NCBI GenBank assembly: GCA_011620585.1
Contig: WOYV01000086.1
Coordinates: 7,959 to 71,958 of the forward strand
Origin: Draconibacterium sp.
GTDB taxonomy: Bacteria; Bacteroidota; Bacteroidia; Bacteroidales; Prolixibacteraceae
Direction: 5' to 3'
Length of the DNA stretch: 64,000 bases
Shown: positions 45,137-53,867 of the stretch, in pieces
Layout: every line of letters begins with the position of its first letter
Numbering within the stretch: the first letter of the stretch is position 1
The notes under the pieces: generated by a model
The model's input: only the letters and a program-made list of their open reading frames with translations
Told to the model about the DNA's origin: nothing
Databases searched by the model: none
Position numbers and translations under genes: made by a program

Positions 45137-46399
45137 TTATTTCTTCTTCCCTGCGAATAATTCCGAAAGTTTTATGGTTTTATTATTCACCAGTGGCTTT
45201 GCCCAGAAACTGATACTGAGAATGTATCCTAAAGTAACAAAAATAAACAGCATCCCAATTTTAAGCGTAAACAAGTCGGCCAACCCGCCAATAAGTATTT
45301 GTACTATGGCGCCCCCGGCAATCCCACTCATAAGAATACCAGCAAAAGAGCCGTGATGTTTTGCCACCGAATTTAATCCCAAAGAGACAACAGCCGGGTA
45401 CATAATCGAAAGGAAAAATCCCGAAATCGGGAAAGCCCACAAAGCAATTTGTGCCCCACCAAATAATCCGAGAACGACACAGATGATTGCCGAAACAACA
45501 AAGTAGCGAAGTATAATTTTGGTGTCGAATAATTTAAAAAGAAGCAAGCCAAGAATCCCTCCAACCGTCATTAATCCCCAAAAGTAAGAAACGGCATCGG
45601 CTCCGGTTGTGTCGGGGTCGATACCATGATAGTTGCTTAGGAATTTCGACATCCAGTAAGAAATACCCTGCTCGGTTCCCACGTAACAAAACATTCCGAT
45701 AAAAAACAGGGCCACATATTTGTTTTTGAACAGCTCGACAAAGCTGGCTTTCGATCCCACTTTTTCATCGTCATTCAATTCAACATGTGGAAATTTTATA
45801 AACAGAATTAGTACGGTCATGAGTAAACCCAGCAGTGCAAATACCCAGTAAACCGATACCCACGACAAGGATTCGGGCACAAGGCTGCTCATCAAACCAA
45901 TGAGTGGTTTTTCCACATTTCCCTGGTTGATGTTTGAAACCAGGTACGAGTACATTTGCGGACTAATAAACGACGCAAGACCAAAAATCAGTTGTGCAAG
46001 TACCGAGTTGAAAGCAAAATGCTCTTCTCCGCCCGACACCCTCAACAGCGGATTAATCACTACCTGCAACGCTGCCATCCCGGTACCGATGGTAAATAGC
46101 GAAATCACAAAAACATTAAAACCCGGATTAATGGCAAATACAATCGCCCCAATAAAAGCCAATGCAAAGGCCAGGGCCATCATCTTTTTTTCTCCCCATT
46201 TTTCGACCAGGAAACCAGATGGGACCGACATTACACCATACGCGATAAAAAAGGCGAATGGAAGAAAACCGGCCATTGTTTCGGTGAGGTTGAACCCCTG
46301 GGAAACATTTGGATTTAATGCACCCAAAATATTGGTCATAAAAGAGATAATAAAAAAGGTGAGCAGGATGAGGCCAACTATAACATAACTTCTTTTCAT
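45137..46399 (-). CDS. FucP-like sugar MFS transporter
   Basis: A 421-residue 12-helix proton symporter of the FucP/GlcP type, related to fucose and glucose/galactose permeases. N-terminal MKRSYVIVGLILLTFFIISF and ETMAGFLPFAFFIAYGVMS, WGEKKMMALAF and ISGFFLSIMYPAVVSLGLN fit the family. The ATG at 46399 is used; the frame runs upstream with 26 unlikely residues. It lies with the ROK kinase and AgaI-like isomerase in one operon, so the imported sugar is probably their substrate. Confidence 0.87.
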   Translation of the reverse strand: MKRSYVIVGLILLTFFIISFMTNILGALNPNVSQGFNLTETMAGFLPFAFFIAYGVMSVPSGFLVEKWGEKKMMALAFALAFIGAIVFAINPGFNVFVISLFTIGTGMAALQVVINPLLRVSGGEEHFAFNSVLAQLIFGLASFISPQMYSYLVSNINQGNVEKPLIGLMSSLVPESLSWVSVYWVFALLGLLMTVLILFIKFPHVELNDDEKVGSKASFVELFKNKYVALFFIGMFCYVGTEQGISYWMSKFLSNYHGIDPDTTGADAVSYFWGLMTVGGILGLLLFKLFDTKIILRYFVVSAIICVVLGLFGGAQIALWAFPISGFFLSIMYPAVVSLGLNSVAKHHGSFAGILMSGIAGGAIVQILIGGLADLFTLKIGMLFIFVTLGYILSISFWAKPLVNNKTIKLSELFAGKKK

Positions 46400-46422
46400 G
46401 AGATTCAGGCTTTTAAAGTTGC

Positions 46423-47139
46423 TTATAAATGTATCGATTCGCGATCGATCAAACAAATGGTATTGGGGTGCAGCCATAAAAAAGAAGCTGGCAGATGACT
46501 GTTGATCTTTCCGCTTAATAATTGCTGAACCGTAGCGGATTTTCCCTTGCCGGTGATGAGGATCAGGATGTTTTTAGACTGAAGAATATCGGCCATCCCC
46601 AGTGTAAGTCCGTAGGCTGGTTTTTGCTTCATTCCCGAGGTCATTTTATGTTTTAACGACGAAGGAGACAGTTCGGCAACATGACATTGTGCCTGCAAAA
46701 ATTCCGCGGGTTCGTTCAGCGCCAGGTGCCCGTTACTGCCAAGTCCTAATATGCAAAGATCGATCGGGCCTTTTTCATCCAGATACGATGAAATACGTTT
46801 GCATTCCTCGTGCGGATTCTCCGCGTTACTTTTTAATCCGATGTATCGTTCTTCGGATATTTGCAAAGGCTGGAGCAGATGTTTTTGCAGATACGATTCG
46901 CAGCTTCCTTCTTCCGCCGGATCAATTCCTCCCCATTCATCGAGCTTGAGGACACGAAATTTTGAAAACAGATTCGGATCTTTTTGATGTTCGTCCGCCA
47001 AATGTCGGTAAGTTGCGGTTGGGCTGTTACCTGTGGCGGCACAAAACAAGAGGTCTGGCTTTGTTTCCAGTGATCGTACAATGTGTTCTTTTGCCAGACG
47101 GCTAAGTTCGTTGTATGAACTTACGATTTTGATTTGCAT
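46423..47139 (-). CDS. AgaI-like galactosamine-6-phosphate isomerase/deaminase
   Basis: A 238-residue cytoplasmic enzyme of the NagB/6-phosphogluconolactonase superfamily. The GLGSNGHLALNEP motif, with Asn where glucosamine-6-phosphate deaminase NagB has its catalytic Asp, and the C-terminal PASFLWLHPNTICLID both match AgaI of the E. coli N-acetylgalactosamine pathway. By eye, AgaI (galactosamine side) is the closest relative, but a substrate cannot be proven. KLDEWGG and FCAATGNSPTATYRHL are other active-site segments. Next genes are the transporter and the kinase. Confidence 0.83.
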   Translation of the reverse strand: MQIKIVSSYNELSRLAKEHIVRSLETKPDLLFCAATGNSPTATYRHLADEHQKDPNLFSKFRVLKLDEWGGIDPAEEGSCESYLQKHLLQPLQISEERYIGLKSNAENPHEECKRISSYLDEKGPIDLCILGLGSNGHLALNEPAEFLQAQCHVAELSPSSLKHKMTSGMKQKPAYGLTLGMADILQSKNILILITGKGKSATVQQLLSGKINSHLPASFLWLHPNTICLIDRESIHL

Positions 47140-47214
47140 CGTATTTATTTAAATGAAAAGGGGAAGGAGAAAATACCTCCTTCCTGGTGAAGTATGTTTA
47201 GTTCAAGAATCGGG

Positions 47215-48735
47215 TCAGAGCTTAAGTTCGCCCCAACCTTTTCGGTATTCGCGTTTTACAAACTGGTTGGCTTGTTCGAAATTGGTGATGCGCATATTTT
47301 CGCCGTCCCATTTAAAGTTGATGTAGCGTCCCGGGAATTCGAATCTTTCCATTTCGCCATAAACAGGATCTGTTACTTTTACTTTATTCCGGATATCAAA
47401 ACTGCGCAGCACCAGGTTACCCATCAAAACCGTTTCGGTGAGCGGCCCTGCATAACCTTCGAAAGGAGAATCCACTTCTGCCTTGCCATAACCGGCGATA
47501 CAAGCATCGATAAACTGCCAGTAGTGGCCATCCATGTCGCCTTCCACCCGCGGGTATTTCTTTGGAACGTTTACCACGTCGTTTAATTTCAATGGCAGCA
47601 ACACCGGTGCCCGGCCTCCCCAGCCACAGGCTGCTTTTCCTTTCGAACCAATAAAAAGCGTACTTCCTTCGTAATCGCGCAGGCCTGTATAATCGCCTAA
47701 AATGTCGTTCATATTTCCTTCTCCGTCAAGCTCAGCCGGACGCTCGGGTGTGATCCCGCCGTCCATCCAGTACAAATCCATGTTTTTGCCGCTTTTCAGT
47801 TTATACCTGAATTTCAGCGAACTCGACACCGGGCCACTTTCCGGGAATTGTGCTTCGGAGAAGATGCCGTCGTAAATGGTGCTGGCACTTCCCGACACTT
47901 CATAAGGAAAACCCAGTTCGAGTAATTTAAAAGGTGGGCCCATAATATGGCAGCCCATGTCGCCCAGCGCACCGGTACCAAATTTCCACCAGCCACGCCA
48001 GTTAAATGGCACCAGGTTTTCGATATAGTTCGTTTCCTGTGCAGTACCCAGCCAGAGATCCCATTTGAGTTCCTTTGGAATTTTAGCACCCGATTTTGGC
48101 CATGGAATTCCTTGTGGCCAAACGGGCCGGTCGGTCCAGCAATATACTTTTTCGATATCGCCTAAAATTCCGGCTTCAATCCATTCGCGCAGGGTTCGCA
48201 TCCCTTCGGTTGATGCTCCCTGGTCGCCCATTTGTGTTACTACTTTATATTTTTTCGAAGCTTCGGTTAGAATGCGGGCCTCATAAATATCGTGTGAAAG
48301 CGGTTTTTGCAGGTAAAGATGTTTGTTTAGCTGCATAGCTGCCAGCCCTACAACTGCGTGGTTATGATCGGGAATTGCGACTGTAACCGCATCAAAGTTT
48401 TTACTTTCTTTTTCGAACATTTCGCGCCAGTCGTGGTAAAAAGGCGCTTTTGGAAAGTCTTTAATCATTGGCGCTGCCATCCGGTCGTCGACGTCGCACA
48501 AATGCGAAATCACCGCATTCCCCTTGGGGGCGCGCGCAAAAACGCCAACATCTGCCGCGCCTTCTCCGCCGCATCCAACTACTGCAATGTAGAGTTTATC
48601 ACTGGGTGTAACATGTCCGAGTCCACTCACGGTGAAACTGGGCAGAATGGTTACTGCGGCTGCACCCGAGGCTGCCATGCCTACAAATTTTCGTCTTGAA
48701 ATATTTGTTTTAGCTGATGAGTTATTCGTTTTCAT
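47215..48735 (-). CDS. Tat-exported Gfo/Idh/MocA-family oxidoreductase
   Basis: A 506-residue protein with a twin-arginine signal (NISRRKFVGMAASGAAAVTI). An N-terminal NAD(P) Rossmann fold (YIAVVGCGGEGAADVGVFAR), the conserved Gfo/Idh/MocA EKP-like segment here as LQKPLSHDIYEA, and a C-terminal substrate domain follow. It probably folds with its cofactor in the cytoplasm before export. Next to a DUF1080 hydrolase, it may oxidise or reduce a sugar at C3 as in 3-keto-glycoside pathways. It is not a clear GH109 member. The gene sits 18 bases downstream of the DUF1080 gene. Confidence 0.85.
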   Translation of the reverse strand: MKTNNSSAKTNISRRKFVGMAASGAAAVTILPSFTVSGLGHVTPSDKLYIAVVGCGGEGAADVGVFARAPKGNAVISHLCDVDDRMAAPMIKDFPKAPFYHDWREMFEKESKNFDAVTVAIPDHNHAVVGLAAMQLNKHLYLQKPLSHDIYEARILTEASKKYKVVTQMGDQGASTEGMRTLREWIEAGILGDIEKVYCWTDRPVWPQGIPWPKSGAKIPKELKWDLWLGTAQETNYIENLVPFNWRGWWKFGTGALGDMGCHIMGPPFKLLELGFPYEVSGSASTIYDGIFSEAQFPESGPVSSSLKFRYKLKSGKNMDLYWMDGGITPERPAELDGEGNMNDILGDYTGLRDYEGSTLFIGSKGKAACGWGGRAPVLLPLKLNDVVNVPKKYPRVEGDMDGHYWQFIDACIAGYGKAEVDSPFEGYAGPLTETVLMGNLVLRSFDIRNKVKVTDPVYGEMERFEFPGRYINFKWDGENMRITNFEQANQFVKREYRKGWGELKL

Positions 48736-48753
48736 ACTATCTGGTTTAGTAAT

Positions 48754-49461
48754 TTATTCCGCCTTTTTATCCATTTTGGTCAAAGGCCTTACCTCTACTT
48801 TTCTGAAATAAACCACATCGGCTTCGCCATGGTTTTGCAGTCCGATGTATCCAAATTCCGGGCGTGGGCCGTGGAATGGCTCAAAATCGAATTTACGTTC
48901 GGGCACCGGGTCACCTTCATTAAACGAGGTAACTTTTACTCCGTTTACCAAAACAGTAGTGTGCAGGCCATCAAGGATAATTTCGGTAACATTCCATTCT
49001 GGTCCGGGTTTGCCGGGTTTGGCCAGTGGTTTTGTTAATGAATAAAGAGTTCCGGTGTAGTGGTAATCATCTTCATCCGATAATTCAGGTTTATTGTCGA
49101 TCTGGACTTCGTAGCCATAAAAAACGGGCATCCACTCTTCGTAGGGTTCAATCGGGATACGGATAAAAATCCCCGAGTTGCTGTTCTCATCACGCATTTT
49201 CCATTCTACACGGATTACACAGTTTCCAAATTTTTCGCCGGTCCAATACAACAATCCCATGCCACCTTCGCCATGGATCATTCCGTTTTCAACCACCATG
49301 TCGCCGGGGCCAACATGTTTCCAGCCGGTCAGGTCTTTGCCGTTAAATAGCTGGCGCCAATCGTTTTTTTGCTTGCCCGGTTCACCTGAAAAACCTTGTA
49401 AGGTAAACAGCAGAAACAAACTTGCTGTCAGAAATTTCATCATTGCATTTTTCTTGTTCAT
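48754..49461 (-). CDS. DUF1080 3-keto-disaccharide hydrolase-like protein
   Basis: A 235-residue secreted protein with signal peptide (MMKFLTASLFLLFTLQGFSG) and a single concanavalin-like beta sandwich of the 3-keto-glycoside hydrolase (DUF1080) family. Signatures are WRQLFNGKDLTGWKHVG, RVEWKMRDENSNSGIFIRI, and GYIGLQNHGEADVVYFRKV at the end. Members cleave glycosidic bonds after oxidation at C3. The signal and the Tat-exported partner downstream place the reaction in the periplasm. It is the promoter-proximal gene of a DeoR-controlled operon. Confidence 0.87.
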   Translation of the reverse strand: MNKKNAMMKFLTASLFLLFTLQGFSGEPGKQKNDWRQLFNGKDLTGWKHVGPGDMVVENGMIHGEGGMGLLYWTGEKFGNCVIRVEWKMRDENSNSGIFIRIPIEPYEEWMPVFYGYEVQIDNKPELSDEDDYHYTGTLYSLTKPLAKPGKPGPEWNVTEIILDGLHTTVLVNGVKVTSFNEGDPVPERKFDFEPFHGPRPEFGYIGLQNHGEADVVYFRKVEVRPLTKMDKKAE

Positions 49462-49531
49462 GTTATTTTAATGAGTTGGTTATTGTAAAATATTTTTGTT
49501 TTTAACCTGATTTCTGTGAGAACGGACCCAT

Positions 49532-49630
49532 ATTTCGTAATATATCTAAAACCAAAGCTAAATTATAAAAAGAAACAATACGAAACAACCAAATGAGAAT
49601 TTTACCTTTCGTATTATTTTTATATTTTTG
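49532..49630. promoter_or_regulatory. DeoR operators and divergent promoters
   Basis: Three copies of a TTTCGTA(A/T)T motif occur: TTTCGTAAT at 49533-49541, AATACGAAA (reverse copy) at 49577-49585 and TTTCGTATT at 49607-49615. The last two form a perfect nine-bp inverted repeat with centres 30 bases apart, about three helical turns. The minus-strand operon has -7 box TAGCTTTG (49553-49560), and the 49577 copy covers its -33 position. The plus-strand regulator has -7 box TATTTTTG (49623-49630), with the 49607 copy just upstream. Confidence 0.6.
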
Positions 49631-49710
49631 ATTATTCGATAATCACTTTAGGATTGCATTGGTTTAATGCCCACAGGTTCGATTGTGATTTTCATACCAA
49701 AAAAGGAAGA

Positions 49711-50496
49711 ATGAGCGATAAAATGGAACTATCGACTGTTGAAAGACGAAGAGTTATTCTGGAAGAACTGGAGAAGAACAAGCAGGTAAAAATGACCGAT
49801 TTATTTGGTCTTTTTGAAGTAAGTAAAGTAACCCTCCGCAAAGATTTGCAATATCTTGAAAGCCGGAATTTACTAATCCGCTCGCGTGGCGGCGCGATGC
49901 TTCCGGTGAAAGTTGCCGATGATCTTTCGGTAAAACAACGGATGGTGTTAAACCTCGAACAAAAGAAAGCGATCGCGAAAAGCGCCGCATCTTTGATCAA
50001 AGAGGGGGACACAATCATTATCGATTCGGGAACTTCACTTATGCAGCTGGCGTGTTTGCTTCCTAAAATGCAAAACCTGACGGTGATTACAAATGCGCTT
50101 GATATTGCGCTCAAACTTTCGGAATACAATCATCTGAAAATCATTGTGCCAGGTGGTGTTTTCCGCCAGAATTCGTCTTCGCTTGTTGGAACCCTTGCCG
50201 CCGATAACTTTCGAATGTTTCGTGCCGATAAATATTTTGTAAGTGCCGATGGTATTACCGAAGAAGGTGTTTTTACTTCGAACCTGGAAGAAGGGCAATT
50301 GGCAAAAATGATCCTTTCGAATGCCAAGGAAAATATTCTTTTGGTCGACTCCAGTAAATTCAACAGGATGGGGATTATTAACTATTCTTCGCTCGAAAAA
50401 TTCAATATCGTTATTACAGATAAAAATATACCCCGCGAATATCAAAAATTACTCAGCAACCTTGATATCAAAGTAATTATCTCAGATAGGGAATAG
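49711..50496 (+). CDS. DeoR/GlpR-family sugar-responsive repressor
   Basis: A 261-residue repressor. The N-terminal winged helix (about 8-60, KMTDLFGLFEVSKVTLRKDL, RSRGGAMLP) is followed by the DeoR sensor domain (about 80-250), with DTIIIDSGTSLMQLACLL and GITEEGVFTSNLEEGQLAKM typical of sugar-phosphate binding. The ATG at 49711 (MSDKMELSTVERRRVIL) is used; the frame continues upstream without a sensible start. It is divergent from the 49461-44258 operon and most likely represses it, releasing when a sugar phosphate accumulates. Confidence 0.9.
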   Translation: MSDKMELSTVERRRVILEELEKNKQVKMTDLFGLFEVSKVTLRKDLQYLESRNLLIRSRGGAMLPVKVADDLSVKQRMVLNLEQKKAIAKSAASLIKEGDTIIIDSGTSLMQLACLLPKMQNLTVITNALDIALKLSEYNHLKIIVPGGVFRQNSSSLVGTLAADNFRMFRADKYFVSADGITEEGVFTSNLEEGQLAKMILSNAKENILLVDSSKFNRMGIINYSSLEKFNIVITDKNIPREYQKLLSNLDIKVIISDRE

Positions 50497-50531
50497 ATGG
50501 CAAATTCATTTCTGCCAGATCTTATTCGTTA

Positions 50532-51131
50532 TTAGAAATAACGACGCACCTTTTTTGTGTATTCGAGGTATTCTCGCTGGTATTTTTCGGTAAGAAAACG
50601 CTCTTCTTTCAGAATAAAAAAATGAGTGCCCACGATGGCTGCCAGCGTAAAAGCGACGTGAAAAGCCGAAGGTAGAATCAGTGCAACTCCCAGAAAATAG
50701 AAATCGAGCGAAAGAAAAAACGGATTTCGTGAACGCGAAAAAATACCAGTTGTTACCAGTAGCCCCTGGTTTTGCTTATCGAGCCCAAAACGAAGCGAGG
50801 TTCCAAAATCGTTAAGTGTAATCGAGAAAGAGATTAATCCGAGCAATAAAAATATAGCGCCGGTGATTGGAAGCGCTTTGGTTTCGACGAGAAAATCAGA
50901 TAAAAACGCCGGAAGCAGCACAAAAGACAAATGAAAAGCTGGCCGAATGATCTCGAATAGCCAAATCAAAAAAACCAGGAAGAAAACCGGGAAAAGAAGG
51001 TATTTTGCCTTGTTCTTTTCCCCGTTTCCTGAACCTGGTTGAATTCCTTTTTTTCGGAGAGCTATGATCTTTGCGATCAAAACCACCACCAGCAAAAGGA
51101 AAGAATAAAAAGGTATAACTTCTAAACTCAT
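50532..51131 (-). CDS. ICMT/PEMT-like membrane methyltransferase
   Basis: A 199-residue integral membrane protein with about five helices. The C-terminal half has the isoprenylcysteine carboxyl methyltransferase/phospholipid methyltransferase signature GLLVTTGIFSRSRNPFFLSL and the final EERFLTEKYQREYLEYTKKV. Bacterial members methylate small lipids or unknown membrane substrates using SAM. No neighbour suggests a role. Confidence 0.82.
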   Translation of the reverse strand: MSLEVIPFYSFLLLVVVLIAKIIALRKKGIQPGSGNGEKNKAKYLLFPVFFLVFLIWLFEIIRPAFHLSFVLLPAFLSDFLVETKALPITGAIFLLLGLISFSITLNDFGTSLRFGLDKQNQGLLVTTGIFSRSRNPFFLSLDFYFLGVALILPSAFHVAFTLAAIVGTHFFILKEERFLTEKYQREYLEYTKKVRRYF

Positions 51132-51170
51132 TAGCCGCCGATCTGCTATTTTTGGCTAAGTTAAGGAGTC

Positions 51171-52658
51171 TTATTGAATTATAAACTTCAATCCCAACGA
51201 AACTATATTAGCTTTCAAACCGTCGGTTCTTGCATAATGGCTGAATTTCAGATTGGCATTTTTAAGTTCAAAGCGGTTGATGTGGAAATCGTTGAAGATA
51301 TCGTTGTAATTCAGCGCCACGCTGTATTGATTGCTGTTGAACTTTGCCAAATCGGGGTCCGAAGTATAAAACTTCTCGGTTGAAAGATGGGTTTCGTATG
51401 GCGCATAATATTTTACCGGATTTTGTGTGTAATACCTGTACGACGGGGTTATTGAAAATTTCTGATTAAACCTTATCGGAAGATCCACATTTACCGTGTG
51501 CGCTTTTAAACCCCAGTCGTCGGTGTAGTAACGGTAGTAGGTTCGCAATACAAAAGTTTCGTTGATGTAGTAATTCAGCCTGGCCCCAATTGGTATTTTA
51601 AACCGGGTCGAAGGCAATCGTTCGATGTCGTCGGCGAGCTGGTAAACTCCCCTGTTTTGACGTGTAGTATATACCGGAATGTATGCCGCATCGCCAATAT
51701 AGTAATTCGCTTTATCGGCAAAATAAATCCGGTGGTAGGGCGTCGAAAGCAACCCATCCTGTTTAACCAGATCGAAAAAGAGCGCCACCTGTAGCCGTTT
51801 GCTCAAAATCTGAGATAGGAAAAACGACGCTGAATAGGAATTCCGGCCACGATTAGTGATGGCATTAAAACCTGATGGGAAATAGCTTGACGAAACGGTT
51901 CCATTCTGGTTGATAACATCTACGTTTGCAAAATATCCCTGATTCAAAAAATTGCTTCCGTACAAATTGTATTCATTCAATTCGGTCGGGTAGATAGGCC
52001 GCCATTTATCGAGGTAAACCGCTCCTTTCAAACCCACTTCGGTATTTTTATCGTTGAACAAGTGCGAAATGTTTCCTCCAAAACCAAAGGAGGTGTAGTC
52101 GTATTCATTCGAAAGCGACACATTGGTTCCCCAGATAAAATTACGGTCGTCGGAGCTGTGGCTGTAATCCACGTGTCCCGAAGCCAACGCATCGCTTCGG
52201 GAGGCACCGGAAGATGCCAGCCAGGGCGTTCCCGGTTGTGCATCGGACGAATGTTCATGATCGTCATCATCTTCGCCACGTTTGCCAATTATGGTTGTCG
52301 CCGCACTTTTTGTAGAAATGTTTGACGAAGAGGCTGCGGTGTTTCCGTTAAACGGATTGATGTTGCTTGATGATGCCGAAGTGTACGCCGAAATCCCAAC
52401 GTCGATGGTCAATACATCGTCGTCGTTTAAAGGCAGGCTAACGACGATAGTTGGTGTTACATCGGTAAGTTCTTCGGTTCCCACTCCGCCGCCGACCGCC
52501 GAATTATCGCCATCCTGCTTGTATATGCTCATCAAAAAATCGACTTCGGTATTTTCGAGCACCCTTTTCCTGTAAACTCTTGTGGAATCCTGCACTTGTG
52601 CATAACCCACCACCCGGCCTGCCACTAAAAGCAGACCTATCAACATTGTTCTTTTCAT
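51171..52658 (-). CDS. DUF3570 outer-membrane barrel with SSGAS motif
   Basis: A 495-residue secreted protein from MKRTMLIGLLLVAGRVVGYA. After the signal, an N-terminal region (about 20-175) contains an acidic and histidine-rich patch (EDDDDHEH, 129-136) and the sequence WLASSGASRSD, SSGAS at residues 149-153 (52200-52214). The remainder alternates as amphipathic beta strands and is likely a beta-barrel ending in a terminal strand. The family has no known function. It closes a thioredoxin-ApbE-DUF4266-DUF3570 operon. ApbE flavinylates S/T in SGA(S/T) motifs, so SSGAS is a candidate FMN site (inference). Confidence 0.85.
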   Translation of the reverse strand: MKRTMLIGLLLVAGRVVGYAQVQDSTRVYRKRVLENTEVDFLMSIYKQDGDNSAVGGGVGTEELTDVTPTIVVSLPLNDDDVLTIDVGISAYTSASSSNINPFNGNTAASSSNISTKSAATTIIGKRGEDDDDHEHSSDAQPGTPWLASSGASRSDALASGHVDYSHSSDDRNFIWGTNVSLSNEYDYTSFGFGGNISHLFNDKNTEVGLKGAVYLDKWRPIYPTELNEYNLYGSNFLNQGYFANVDVINQNGTVSSSYFPSGFNAITNRGRNSYSASFFLSQILSKRLQVALFFDLVKQDGLLSTPYHRIYFADKANYYIGDAAYIPVYTTRQNRGVYQLADDIERLPSTRFKIPIGARLNYYINETFVLRTYYRYYTDDWGLKAHTVNVDLPIRFNQKFSITPSYRYYTQNPVKYYAPYETHLSTEKFYTSDPDLAKFNSNQYSVALNYNDIFNDFHINRFELKNANLKFSHYARTDGLKANIVSLGLKFIIQ

Positions 52659-52668
52659 TACACTCTTT

Positions 52669-52881
52669 TTAGTTGCAACCACATCCACCACCTGTTTTTC
52701 CGCCATTTGCCCCGGCGGCCCCTTCGCGGTAAACCTGGAAATTGGTTTCGAAACGTTCGTTGGTGTGTGCGGCTAATTTCATGTCGGGGTCGTTAATGTA
52801 AACTTTCTCGTATTCTTTTACAGTGGCACACGATGTAAGTAGCAGGATCATAAAAAGCCCTAAAAGCAATTTTTGTTTCAT
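52669..52881 (-). CDS. DUF4266 small lipoprotein with CGCN tail
   Basis: A 70-residue lipoprotein. The signal ends in the lipobox LTSC (Cys18). The short polar body (DPDMKLAAHTNERFETNFQV) leads to a Gly-rich end, GGGCGCN at residues 64-70, with two cysteines (67 and 69). I recall this C-terminal CGCN as a hallmark of the DUF4266 family. It overlaps the ApbE gene by four bases and is followed by DUF3570, a pairing I recall from other Gram-negative genomes. The paired cysteines near the end may form a disulphide or hold a cofactor; nothing in the sequence proves it. Confidence 0.82.
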   Translation of the reverse strand: MKQKLLLGLFMILLLTSCATVKEYEKVYINDPDMKLAAHTNERFETNFQVYREGAAGANGGKTGGGCGCN

Positions 52882-53861
52882 TTTGTTGAATTCAATTTTA
52901 TATTTTCCGATTCGTATATTTTTCCATTGTCGTCGACAATAATACATTCTATTCCGGGGAGCTGATTTACAAAATCGAGACCGGTTTCCAAGCCCATTAC
53001 AAAAATTGAGGTTGCCAGGGCGTCTGCCAGTTCGGCCCGAGGGGCAAAAATAGTAGCGCTCGTTAACCCGCTTACGGGCCAACCCGTTCGCGGGTCGATG
53101 ATGTGGGTGTACCGTTTCCCGTTGAACTCGACAAACTTTTCGTAATTACCAGATGTTACTACCGCGTTGTTGTCGAGCGGAAACCACGAGAATACCTTGT
53201 CTTTGTTCAGTGGATTGGTGATGCCAACCATCCAGGGCGATCCGTCGGGTTGGGTTCCCCAGGTAGTGAGGTCGCCCGACGCATTCATAATCCCGGCTTT
53301 AACTCCTTTCGAAATAAGCAGTTGCTTGGCCTTGTCGGCTGCGTAACCTTTTCCGATAGCGCCAAACCCGATGCGCATTCCTTTCTTTTTAAGAAATACG
53401 CTTTGATTTTCAGGATCGAGTACAATGTTATTGTATCCTACCTTTTCGACCGAGAGTAAGACTTCGTCTTCGCTTGGCAGTCGTTTCATCGATCCGTCGT
53501 ATTTCCATATCCTGTCCATCGATGCATAAGAGATATCGAAGGCGCCATCAGTTAGTTCCGAAATTTTTATGGCTCGCCCAATCAGGTCGAATAGTTCCTT
53601 GTCCACTTTTACAGGCCTTATTCCTGCAAAGCGGATTACTTCGGATGTTTCGGAAAGCGTATCCCACGAAGAAATCATTTTTTCGATCCTGCTGATTTCG
53701 TCCACGGCTAAATCGATGTACTCATCGGCCTGGGCCTGATTAGCAGCTACCACAGTTATATCGAAGCGGCTTCCCATCAGTTTTAAGGTGCGGGTGTACT
53801 TTTCCTGTGCCGAAAGCAGAACAGGAGCCAGACAAAGTATAAATATGAAAATGGTTTTCAA
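52878..53861 (-). CDS. apbE: ApbE: FAD:protein FMN transferase
   Basis: A 327-residue periplasmic flavin transferase with a signal peptide (IFILCLAPVLLSAQ). ApbE attaches FMN from FAD to a Thr or Ser of target proteins. Visible are TLKLMGSRFDIT, the FAD-binding GFGAIGKGYAADKAKQLL, GIMNASGDLTTWG, HIIDPRTGWPV and the metal-binding ADALATSIFVMG. The partner genes are a thioredoxin upstream and DUF4266 and DUF3570 downstream, so its substrate is probably encoded in the operon. No Nqr, Rnf or FMN-binding-domain gene is in the window. Confidence 0.94.
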   Translation of the reverse strand: MKTIFIFILCLAPVLLSAQEKYTRTLKLMGSRFDITVVAANQAQADEYIDLAVDEISRIEKMISSWDTLSETSEVIRFAGIRPVKVDKELFDLIGRAIKISELTDGAFDISYASMDRIWKYDGSMKRLPSEDEVLLSVEKVGYNNIVLDPENQSVFLKKKGMRIGFGAIGKGYAADKAKQLLISKGVKAGIMNASGDLTTWGTQPDGSPWMVGITNPLNKDKVFSWFPLDNNAVVTSGNYEKFVEFNGKRYTHIIDPRTGWPVSGLTSATIFAPRAELADALATSIFVMGLETGLDFVNQLPGIECIIVDDNGKIYESENIKLNSTK

Positions 53862-53867
53862 ACCGGC

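Noticed and set aside
47215-48735. GH109 alpha-N-acetylgalactosaminidase for the Tat-exported oxidoreductase
   Set aside because: The Tat signal and fold fit, but the conserved segments I recall from GH109 enzymes are not seen, so only the broad Gfo/Idh/MocA family is assigned.
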